Assembly: GCF_011365745.1 (NCBI RefSeq) | Contig: NZ_JAAOBY010000002.1 | Location: 372,001 to 436,000, forward strand | Direction: 5' to 3' | DNA from: Flavobacterium turcicum | GTDB taxonomy: Bacteria; Bacteroidota; Bacteroidia; Flavobacteriales; Flavobacteriaceae | DNA length: 64,000 nt | Part shown: positions 57,571-64,000 of the stretch, piece by piece | Layout: each line of letters starts with the position of its first letter | How positions within the stretch are numbered: position 1 is the first letter of the stretch | Made by a program: the position numbers and the translations under genes | The notes under the pieces: model-generated | The model's input: only the letters and a program-made list of their open reading frames with translations | Told to the model about the DNA's origin: nothing | The model's database searches: none

Positions 57571-57810
57571 TTTTTAAACTCGGTTATAAGAACAATGCAT
57601 TTGGTTCGTTTTACTCTTTTTCATTTTGCAAATCAAATTGCTTTATATGAAAGTTGAGATGAAACCATAAGCACATTGTAAAGCTTTTTGGGCTACAAAT
57701 AAATTTATTTGCTATTTACCTCAAAAAGTAGTATAATATTTAAAGATAACTTTTTTTAGATATCTCTATTTATTTGGCAAATAATAATCTAGAATTTTAT
57801 TCAATTCTAA

Positions 57811-58167
57811 TTATTCGACCGTTGTGCTTTGCTCATTGTAGGCTGCTGTTTTCTTTTGAACCAAAGCGCCTACTGCAAATTGCAACAAAGTACCAAATAC
57901 TTTTTTTATAGGATTATGTGTGCTACCAACAATGGCTTTACGTGTTACATAACCGGTAAGCAAGCCTAAACCATTACTTATTAAATCATTTTTTAGATCA
58001 GATGATTGACGGACTTCGCCAAATGTTCTTTTTAAAATATTGATAGGTTTGTAGTGGCTGTAGGTTTCGTGATATTGATTTTTTAGATCTAACAATTCCA
58101 ACTCTTGCTTGCGCTTCAATAGATCAATAGCTTCTTGTAAGGTGTCTGAGGGATTGATAGGTTTCAT
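57811..58167 (-). CDS. Hypothetical protein of a small membrane-protein cluster
   Basis: A 118-residue protein: amphipathic helix (about 8-35, 'LQEAIDLLKRKQELELLDLK'), then a basic linker, then a weakly hydrophobic stretch ('LISNGLGLLTGYVTRKAIVG', about 62-81) and 'VFGTLLQFAVGALVQK'. I do not know a named family. Its start overlaps the stop of the holin-like gene (4 bases). It probably works with the other two at the membrane under stress. Confidence 0.72.
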   Translation of the reverse strand: MKPINPSDTLQEAIDLLKRKQELELLDLKNQYHETYSHYKPINILKRTFGEVRQSSDLKNDLISNGLGLLTGYVTRKAIVGSTHNPIKKVFGTLLQFAVGALVQKKTAAYNEQSTTVE

Positions 58168-58517
58168 AGCGTTTTGTTTTTAAGCATTTTTACAATAATC
58201 AAGTTGCTGATTGGTGTTTTGATCCATTTATCTTTGAATACAAACAGTAAAACAGCAATAAGCAAATAAAATACTGCTACAATGAAAAAACCATGATGTA
58301 TTTTGCCAACAAGATCACCTACATAAAAAGAAAGCCCAATGTTTAATAGCAATGCAAACATTCCAATTACAACAGCAATCATCATGCGTGATAATAACGA
58401 TGAGGATAAATCAGCTGCTTTATCGATAGCTTGTAACTTGGCTAATTCAATTGAAGTTTTGGTATAGGTTTCTGCTTTTTCAAAGAGATCCTCTATTGAA
58501 GGTGTTTTTTTTTCCAT
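58164..58517 (-). CDS. Phage-holin/YqjE-type membrane protein
   Basis: A 117-residue protein with a helical N-terminus ('EDLFEKAETYTKTSIELAKL', about 8-27) and two membrane helices (about 45-67 and 75-97). This is the layout of the DUF1469/phage holin family 3 proteins, common next to YtxH-like genes and often induced in stationary phase. It is not evidence for a prophage. It lies 54 bases after the YtxH gene and overlaps the next gene. Confidence 0.82.
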   Translation of the reverse strand: MEKKTPSIEDLFEKAETYTKTSIELAKLQAIDKAADLSSSLLSRMMIAVVIGMFALLLNIGLSFYVGDLVGKIHHGFFIVAVFYLLIAVLLFVFKDKWIKTPISNLIIVKMLKNKTL

Positions 58518-58571
58518 GATAGTTGTATTGCATTAAAAGTTCAAACAAACTGAAATCGTTTGTTGTGCTAT

Positions 58572-58835
58572 TTAAAGTTTTTTAGCCGCTTGGGTTAAAG
58601 CTTCTGTACCTTCAATTATAGCATCTTTACCTTCTTCGGTAGCCGAATCGTATTTTTTTTGAATAGTTCCTATCAGCGCATCAATTTGACTTTTTAAATC
58701 TTCGGCATAACCAGCGCCTTTATCGGCTATTTTTTTTCTGGTTTTGCTACCTTTTTCAGGTGCAAATAATACTCCTAATAATGCTCCAACGGCAACTCCG
58801 CCTAAAATTCCTAATACTACTTTATCTGCTTTCAT
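58572..58835 (-). CDS. YtxH-domain protein
   Basis: An 87-residue protein; the start is taken at ATG 58835 (MKADKVVLGILGGVAVG), since the 26 upstream codons lack family features. It has one membrane helix with Gly-rich face (about 6-24) ending 'GVLFAPEKGSKTRKKI', the hallmark of YtxH, then a coiled helix. Members are general-stress proteins. First of the three-gene minus-strand cluster. Confidence 0.88.
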   Translation of the reverse strand: MKADKVVLGILGGVAVGALLGVLFAPEKGSKTRKKIADKGAGYAEDLKSQIDALIGTIQKKYDSATEEGKDAIIEGTEALTQAAKKL

Positions 58836-58967
58836 AATAATTTGTTTTAATGTTGATCTTTTGAATATGCCTTTGCAAATGCAGGACACTATTTTTACTT
58901 GAACTAACAACAAAACCTAAATCTCTAATTAAGAACTAAGTTTTGAGGATATAAAATTGCTAAAATC

Positions 58968-59120
58968 TTAGACGCTTTTTCCTGAAATAAGTCTGAATAG
59001 TACTGCAATGACAGCAATAACTAAAAGAAGGTGAATGATTGACCCTAGACTGTAAGCGAAAAAGCCGATAGCCCATAAAATAACTAAGATAACTGCGATG
59101 GTGTAAAGAAGATTGTTCAT
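58968..59120 (-). CDS. Lmo0937-family small membrane protein
   Basis: ATG at 59118-59120, TAA at 58968-58970 on the minus strand: 50 residues. It begins MNNLLYTIAVILVILWAIGF, then has a second helix (IIHLLLVIAVIAVLF) and ends RLISGKSV. This matches the two-helix Lmo0937 family found across bacteria and often linked to envelope stress. It lies 132 bases before the YtxH gene start and may belong to the same regulon. Confidence 0.88.
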   Translation of the reverse strand: MNNLLYTIAVILVILWAIGFFAYSLGSIIHLLLVIAVIAVLFRLISGKSV

Positions 59121-59258
59121 GATTTTGGTTTTTAAAAGATTAGTTTTAATTAACCGTTGGATGTATTTGGTAGTAATCTAATAGTCTTTTTTGTAAAGAA
59201 TATTCAAAAACAAAAACAATTTACCTTTTCATACACCCAACGGCCTATTTATTAATTA

Positions 59259-59870
59259 TTAGTTAAGTCTTAAACCGATGTAGGCACTAAGAACACTGTT
59301 TTTTGCATCTGAGGAAAGAAAATCGCCCTCTTTTCCAATTTTTGTTAAACCGTAGTTGTAACGTACTCCAAAATTTACAGCATCTAAATCGATACCAATA
59401 CCTGCAGCAACACCTGCGTCAAATTTGTTAAAATCATTTGTATCTAAAGCTTGTTCTCCAGAAATTACACCAGATTCAAATGTTCTTTTACCGCTTACCA
59501 TGTATGCAGCATAAGGACCAACGTGAACGTTAAAATTTTCTGTTAAATTAGCTACTAACAATACAGGAACTTCAATATAATTTACATTGAATTTAGATGT
59601 ACTATTGTTAGTTACTAACTCAGCACCTTTAGTCGTGTAGTTGATCTCAGGTTGAATTGCAATACTATTTGTAATTGGTAATTTAGCATACAAACCAGCA
59701 TTGAATCCCGTCAAAATATTATTATCATCTACTGTATCAGTATACAAATTAGAAAAGTTTAAACCTCCTTTAAATCCAAAAGCAGCTGTTTTTTCTTGTG
59801 CTTGTACTCCCGTAAATGCTAATAAACCAGTTACTACTGCTGCATAAAGTGTTCTTTTTGTATTTTTCAT
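59259..59870 (-). CDS. Porin-family outer-membrane protein
   Basis: A 203-residue protein with a signal peptide (ending FTGVQAQE) and an eight-stranded barrel of the 'outer membrane protein beta-barrel' type. It shows 'FGFKGGLNFSNLYTDTVDD' at the start of the barrel, 'LYAKLPITNSIAIQPEINYT' in the middle and 'GIDLDAVNFGVRYNYGLTKI' near residue 165, and ends in a final strand 'LSAYIGLRLN'. Probably structural or a small channel. Monocistronic. Confidence 0.88.
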   Translation of the reverse strand: MKNTKRTLYAAVVTGLLAFTGVQAQEKTAAFGFKGGLNFSNLYTDTVDDNNILTGFNAGLYAKLPITNSIAIQPEINYTTKGAELVTNNSTSKFNVNYIEVPVLLVANLTENFNVHVGPYAAYMVSGKRTFESGVISGEQALDTNDFNKFDAGVAAGIGIDLDAVNFGVRYNYGLTKIGKEGDFLSSDAKNSVLSAYIGLRLN

Positions 59871-60205
59871 GGCTTTGTTTTTTTAATTGTTTTTATATAG
59901 TACAAAGATGGGATGCTTCACCATAAATCGTGTTACACGAATTTGTCTTATTGTTATACAATTCACATATTTTACAAAGCGAAACTCTTTTTTGGAGCTA
60001 TTCTATGAGTTTTTTTACCAATTTGGATAGAAATGGACTATAATTGTTTGCTTAATGATGATTTTTGATTCGAAGTAAAGTAGTTGTTTCTCGTATTGTT
60101 GTCCTATAAAGCAATACTCTTTCACCACTTGTTTTTGTACTAACAATTAAAACTTTATTGATTGAAGAAATGGATTGCTGCGAAATATTTTGCTAAACCT
60201 AATTA
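59871..60205. other. Intergenic region, nothing recognised
   Basis: 335 AT-rich bases between two minus-strand genes. I see no gene, terminator or known RNA. A -7-like CATCTTTG (minus strand, near 59905) could serve the porin gene. Confidence 0.4.
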
Positions 60206-61093
60206 TTAAATAAGATTTTCTAATTTTTTATCATTTTTAAGTTCTGCAGTTCTTTTTGAAGTAATTGTTGATCCAGCAGATGCAATAACCACACAGCAAA
60301 GTGCTATTATTTCATTTGTAGTCAGACGTTCACTTAAAAAAAGAAGTCCGCAAATAGCTGCTGCAGCAGGTTCTAAACTCATTAAAATGCTAAAAGTACG
60401 AGCGGGTAATTGTCCAAGTGCTTTCATTTCGAGTGTAAATGGTATTGCGCTAGATAAAAGAGCAAGAGCAATTCCCATATATAAGTAGGTTGGAGTAAGG
60501 AGCAGGAGTCCTTTTCCGGCAATTCCAAAGGGTATAATTAACAAGGAAGCAAAAAGCATTCCTGTAGCTACAGCTTGACCTCCGTTCATAATTTTCGAAA
60601 TTTTCCCTCCTAATACAATATAACCTGCCCAAAGGCCGCCAGCTATCAATGCAAAAACAACTCCTAAAATATCAATTTTGCTATTGGTCCAGGGGGCAAT
60701 CAATGCAATGCCTGTAGCTGCTAGAGCAACCCATAAATAATCTAAAATTCGCTTTGAACTCAAAACAGCGACCAACAATGGTCCGAAGAACTCTAAGGTA
60801 ACCGCAAGTCCTATCGGAATGCGCTCGATAGCCATGTAAAAAACTAAATTCATTGCTCCTAACGATAATCCATACGGAATTACAATTTTCCATTGTTTAG
60901 CGGTTATCTGAAATAAGTTTGGTCTGTAAACAGCTAGCAGAATTAACGCTGAAATCCCAATACGTAGTGAAGCCGTGGCTGATGAACCCAATACTGGAAA
61001 TAAGGTTTTCGCAATGGCTGCTCCTGATTGAACGCTTATAATGGCAAAAAGCACGGCGGGAATAGGAGGGATCGAAAGTAATTTGTTTTTCAC
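60206..61093 (-). CDS. DMT-family exporter (EamA domains, RhtA-like)
   Basis: A 295-residue carrier with ten helices in two EamA repeats (about 8-130 and 140-275). The string 'ATGIALIAPWTNSKIDILGV' links the halves, and 'SSAIPFTLEMKALGQLPART' with 'FSILMSLEPAAAAICGLLFL' is typical of RhtA threonine/homoserine exporters. The precise substrate is not proven. Monocistronic. Confidence 0.88.
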   Translation of the reverse strand: MKNKLLSIPPIPAVLFAIISVQSGAAIAKTLFPVLGSSATASLRIGISALILLAVYRPNLFQITAKQWKIVIPYGLSLGAMNLVFYMAIERIPIGLAVTLEFFGPLLVAVLSSKRILDYLWVALAATGIALIAPWTNSKIDILGVVFALIAGGLWAGYIVLGGKISKIMNGGQAVATGMLFASLLIIPFGIAGKGLLLLTPTYLYMGIALALLSSAIPFTLEMKALGQLPARTFSILMSLEPAAAAICGLLFLSERLTTNEIIALCCVVIASAGSTITSKRTAELKNDKKLENLI

Positions 61094-61320
61094 AACTCTA
61101 ATTTAAAGTAGTAGTAAATCTACTAAAAATTATAGTTTAACGGTGTACTATTTTTTTCATGATAAATTAATTTAAATACAAAATAGAACAACCAATTAAA
61201 TTTAATTTTGTGATTAAATTATTGAAAATGAGTGTTTTTTTGCGATTATTTTTTAATATCTTTAACACAATCAAAAAATTAAAACGTCAATAATTAATTT
61301 TTTTAAAATCGTTAAATCCA

Positions 61321-61839
61321 ATGATGAAAAATTACTTTTTACTCTTTTCAGTATTCTTCACCCTTTTTTTACATGCTCAAACTAAGAATGTATTTGATAT
61401 TTCGCGAAAAGGAAGCTTAGATGAAATCAAAAATGTTTTTCAAGAAAACCCAAAGCTCATAAATTCCGTAGATACTAATGGATATACACCTTTAATCCTA
61501 GCATGTTACAGAGGCAATCAAGATGTAGCTCTATTTTTAGCAGAAAAGGTAAGTGATATCAATTACAATAGTGGAATGGGAAGTGCAGTAATGGCAGCGG
61601 TAATGTCAGGAAATAGCGCAATTGTAGCAAAACTTATTGAGTTAAAAGCCAATTTGAATGAAGTAGATGCACAAGGAAAAACAGCGCTAATTTATGCAAC
61701 CTTTTTTAACAAAAATGAAATTGTTAAAATGCTTATCAAAGCAGGTGCAAATCTCAATATCAAAGACAACGATGGTAAGAGTGCACAAGATTTTGCCACA
61801 TTCAATAAAAATACTGAATTAATAATATTGCTAAATTAA
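61321..61839 (+). CDS. Exported ankyrin-repeat protein
   Basis: A 172-residue protein with a signal peptide (ending LFLHAQ) and four to five ankyrin repeats (about 30-165), for example 'GYTPLILACYRGNQDVALFL' and 'GKTALIYATFFNKNEIVKML'. Likely a periplasmic protein-binding module. It is 21 bases upstream of the DOMON-like T9SS protein on the same strand, so the two probably form an operon. Confidence 0.88.
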   Translation: MMKNYFLLFSVFFTLFLHAQTKNVFDISRKGSLDEIKNVFQENPKLINSVDTNGYTPLILACYRGNQDVALFLAEKVSDINYNSGMGSAVMAAVMSGNSAIVAKLIELKANLNEVDAQGKTALIYATFFNKNEIVKMLIKAGANLNIKDNDGKSAQDFATFNKNTELIILLN

Positions 61840-61860
61840 ATAACCATTAATTACTTAAAT

Positions 61861-62628
61861 ATGAAGAAAATCTACTTACTGCTATTTTTTATTGCAACAA
61901 GCTATTTTTGCCAAGCTCAAAAAACATCGGGCGAGGTTTCACTTGGTAGTCTTATGTCGGCAAAAATTGATTTGGATTCTAATACATCAAGAGTTACGCT
62001 TACGCTAAAAGGCCCGTCTGATAGGTGGTTTGCTTTTGGTTTAAACGCCTTGAGTATGAATTCTGGTACAGATTGTGTAGTGATGCGAAGCGCAACATCA
62101 TTTAGTGATGACAGATTGCTTGGATTTCAAGCTCCGGTTGCTGATGCAGTACAAAACTGGACTGTTTCTAGCAATACTGTTAACGGATCAACAAGAACAA
62201 TAGTAGCAACAAGGGCCTTTAATACAGGCGATGCTTCTGATTATATTTTTGATTTTAATTTAAGCTCTTTAAATGTTATTTATTCATTTGGATCGGGTTC
62301 AAATTACACATTAGGTTATCATGGATCAACTAATCGCGGAGCAACTACGCTATCATTTACTACCTTAGGAACCAATGATTTTGTAGCTACTGAAAATGTA
62401 AATATTTATCCTAACCCGTCAAACGGAGTATTTAATATTTTAAAAAATGATTTAACTACGGTTTCAAAAGTTAGAGTTTTTGATATAAATGCAAAATTGT
62501 TGAAAGAAATTGATAGTACAAATGACGATGCTATTGCTGTAAATTTATCTCAATATGCAACAGGTCTTTATTTTATGGAAATTACCACTGGTAAAGATAA
62601 AATGATTAAAAAAATTCAAAAGAATTAA
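61861..62628 (+). CDS. Type IX-secreted DOMON-like protein
   Basis: A 255-residue protein with a signal peptide (ending YFCQAQ). Residues about 25-165 resemble a DOMON haem/sugar-binding domain ('DRWFAFGLNALSMNSGTDCV', 'SDYIFDFNLSSLNVIYSFGS'). The last ~75 residues are a type A T9SS sorting domain: 'VNIYPNPSNGVFNI', 'KVRVFDINAKLLKEID', 'YATGLYFMEITTGKDKMIKK'. It is exported and probably anchored at the surface. Ligand unknown. Paired with the ankyrin gene. Confidence 0.88.
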   Translation: MKKIYLLLFFIATSYFCQAQKTSGEVSLGSLMSAKIDLDSNTSRVTLTLKGPSDRWFAFGLNALSMNSGTDCVVMRSATSFSDDRLLGFQAPVADAVQNWTVSSNTVNGSTRTIVATRAFNTGDASDYIFDFNLSSLNVIYSFGSGSNYTLGYHGSTNRGATTLSFTTLGTNDFVATENVNIYPNPSNGVFNILKNDLTTVSKVRVFDINAKLLKEIDSTNDDAIAVNLSQYATGLYFMEITTGKDKMIKKIQKN

Positions 62629-62771
62629 GAGCATTAAGGAAAGTAAAGGTTAATTTCAACCTGAAGTCAATTTTTGATTACATCAAATGCAAAACGATAC
62701 GACTTTAAAAGTTCATTATTAATTGATTTCTAAAGTAAAGCTTAAAATTACTAGATCAAAACATTCATAAT

Positions 62772-62805
62772 AAAAAAACCGATTAGGGATCTAATCGGTT
62801 TTTTT
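62772..62805 (+). terminator. Intrinsic terminator after the ankyrin-DOMON genes
   Basis: A 14-15-bp stem on ACCGATTAG/CTAATCGGT with a 4-base loop and long T tract, about 145 bases after the last stop. Confidence 0.88.
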
Positions 62806-63053
62806 GTTAGAAATTCTTGAAAACGGACAACAAGAAGGAAATAAAAGTTAATACATGTAATAATTAGAGAAAAGATATTTCATTGATCGTAAAGAATTCT
62901 AGAAGAAATATAGTTTCGAAAGAATTTATAAGTAAGTTAAAAACTTCGTTTAGACTGATGGATTATGTACTTATTTTATCTTGTGGAGAGCTGTACGACT
63001 GAAATTTTATAGATATTTAGCATAAAGATAAAAGCATTTGCATATACCAAGTC

Positions 63054-63086
63054 TTGAAAGCAACAATTTTTTAATTTGTATCTTTG
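63054..63086 (+). promoter_or_regulatory. Promoter of the Crp-family gene
   Basis: A -33 TTG (63054-63056) and a perfect -7 TATCTTTG (63079-63086) with a 22-base spacer. The -7 box overlaps the first codons of a longer reading frame, which rules out a start at 63084 and leaves 63102 or 63129. Confidence 0.65.
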
Positions 63087-63128
63087 AGAATTGCTTTTAC
63101 AATGATTTTTTACAAAACTAAAAGAACT

Positions 63129-63713
63129 ATGTTTGACGTTTTTTTTTCGCATATCCTGCAAAAAGTACCGCTAACAATTGCAGATAAAGAACTTTTGAAA
63201 ACCTATTTTACCTATAAAAAACTCCACAAAAAACAAGCGCTTTTGGAAGAAGGGCAAATTGCGATCTCGCTTTCTTTTGTGACTAAAGGTTTGTTGAAAT
63301 CGTATAATACAGATCAAAAAGGAGTAGAGCATGTTAATTTATTTGCTTGGGAAGGTTGGTGGACATCTGATTTATCCAGTTTTTTTAAAGAGGAAAAATC
63401 GGTTATTACTATTGAGGCTGTTGAAGAATCAGAAGTTTTGATGATAACTTTATTAAACTTTGAAAAAATGACACTTGAAGTTCCTATTATGGATAGGTAT
63501 TTCAGGATTTTATTTCAAAATAGTTTGTATACCAAAGAACAACGCTTGTTGAGTACGGCAACACATTCTGCCGAGGAAAGATATCGCCATTTAGCTGCTA
63601 GTAATCCACAGCTTTTACAACGCGTTCCTCAAAATTTAATCGCATCTTATTTGGGTATTACTCCAGAAACTTTAAGTCGGATTAAAAGAAGTATCGCTTT
63701 AAGTAAATTTTGA
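63129..63713 (+). CDS. Crp/Fnr-family transcriptional regulator
   Basis: A 194-residue regulator if started at ATG 63129 (MFDVFFSHILQKVPLT), the usual N-terminus in this Bacteroidetes subgroup. The cyclic-nucleotide-like fold covers about 25-120 ('KKLHKKQALLEEGQIAISLS', 'LKSYNTDQKGVEHVNLFAWE'). A short helix-turn-helix lies at about 150-190 ('VPQNLIASYLGITPETLSRI'). It probably controls the oxidoreductase gene that begins 93 bases downstream on the same strand, inference from context. The signal sensed is unknown. Confidence 0.88.
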   Translation: MFDVFFSHILQKVPLTIADKELLKTYFTYKKLHKKQALLEEGQIAISLSFVTKGLLKSYNTDQKGVEHVNLFAWEGWWTSDLSSFFKEEKSVITIEAVEESEVLMITLLNFEKMTLEVPIMDRYFRILFQNSLYTKEQRLLSTATHSAEERYRHLAASNPQLLQRVPQNLIASYLGITPETLSRIKRSIALSKF

Positions 63714-63772
63714 TGAAATTACAAGAGATGAATTTCTTATTTTACATCAAGTAAGAGCAATTGATGTTAGCC

Positions 63773-63780
63773 TATTTTTG
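63773..63780 (+). promoter_or_regulatory. -7 box of the oxidoreductase gene
   Basis: TATTTTTG lies 26 bases before the ATG at 63807. No standard -33. Confidence 0.5.
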
Positions 63781-63806
63781 TTGTTTTATATTTAAAATCA
63801 ACTTTT

Positions 63807-64000
63807 ATGACAACACATCATATTCCTAAAGTATTAATTACAGGAGCAACAGGTCAAGTGGGTAGCAAAACGATTGAATTTCTTGCTTCCAGTGCATCTA
63901 TTGAACTTATCGCAGCGGTGCGATCTCCGGAGAAAGCCATTCCATTTCAAGACAAAGGCATCGCAACAGTACTATTGGATTTTGACGATGAAAATACGCA
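63807..64000 (+). CDS. NAD(P)-binding oxidoreductase (NmrA-like), start only
   Basis: The first 64 codons are present; the gene runs off the window. It begins MTTHHIPKVLITGATGQVGS with the Rossmann motif GATGQVG near residue 13, followed by 'LIAAVRSPEKAI'. This fits NmrA/atypical short-chain dehydrogenases acting as quinone or NADPH-sensing oxidoreductases. The rest is needed to choose. Confidence 0.8.
   Translation, partial: MTTHHIPKVLITGATGQVGSKTIEFLASSASIELIAAVRSPEKAIPFQDKGIATVLLDFDDENT

Larger units (their letters stand above)
62629..63128. other. Intergenic region before the Crp-family gene
   Basis: 500 bases holding the terminator at 62772-62805 and the promoter at 63054-63086. No further gene or RNA recognised. 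Confidence 0.5.

Noticed and set aside
58164..58517. Holin-like gene as a sign of a prophage
   Set aside because: Neighbours are YtxH and other stress proteins, with no phage genes; this family is chromosomal in many bacteria.

Overview
The window comes from a low-GC Bacteroidetes chromosome, most likely Flavobacterium or a close relative. Evidence for this is the TAnnTTTG promoter -7 boxes, the near absence of Shine-Dalgarno sites, type IX secretion sorting domains, a menaquinone pathway, SSS/PIG-L and TonB-receptor genes, and intergenic repeats of a kind I recall from Flavobacterium genomes. No species can be named from the sequence alone.

Bases 1-9209 are the right end of an integrative conjugative element of the CTnDOT-like tra type. 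It holds three tandem TraI-like paralogues (the first cut by the window edge), then traJ, traK, a small membrane protein in the traL position, traM and traN. Together these would form the inner-membrane, bridge and outer channel parts of a mating apparatus. Three small cargo/regulatory genes and a large serine recombinase close the element. The recombinase frame runs through the terminator of a tRNA-Arg(ACG) gene and 35 bases into the tRNA itself, so the element is integrated at the tRNA 3' end. The left end, relaxase and coupling protein lie outside the window.

Bases 9285-18000 are chromosomal housekeeping: apt, a 46-residue conserved-looking protein convergent with it, a BlaI/M56 signalling pair with three evenly spaced operators, an MFS carrier, a DUF1684 protein, a TatD hydrolase, TcdA, a HAD phosphatase and a DUF2911 protein. 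Bases 17.7-22 kb look like a more variable patch: a small orphan gene and a large type IX-secreted adhesin, bracketed by a diverged direct repeat.

Bases 22-31 kb hold a four-gene operon (PIG-L deacetylase, 35-residue membrane peptide, sodium:solute symporter, lipoprotein), an Arg/His/Asp-rich exported protein, a BamA-like barrel protein and an AI-2E-family permease. Bases 31-34.4 kb are a compact minus-strand cluster (MscS channel, Maf, UbiA prenyltransferase, KdsC-type phosphatase, DUF2520 protein). It is divergent from a fused ResB-CcsA cytochrome c maturation protein. A sigma/anti-sigma pair, a TonB receptor, a glutathione peroxidase and a tRNA dihydrouridine synthase follow.

Menaquinone genes occur at 44.5 kb (menD) and 49.9-57 kb (menB, two PH-domain membrane proteins, menA, a metallo-hydrolase, a TPR protein, menC). 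menE, menF and menH are not in the window. Bases 57-64 kb carry a stress-type cluster of small membrane proteins, a porin-like protein, a DMT exporter, an ankyrin protein with a type IX-secreted DOMON-like protein, a Crp-family regulator and the start of an NAD(P)-binding oxidoreductase.

The items most worth a second look are the recombinase/tRNA overlap, the three 20-bp-spaced operators at blaI, a family of four intergenic repeats with conserved arms around exchangeable hairpins, the small genes at 9852-9992 and 24178-24285, and the repeat-bracketed adhesin cassette. I found no CRISPR array, rRNA, insertion sequence or recognisable defence system.
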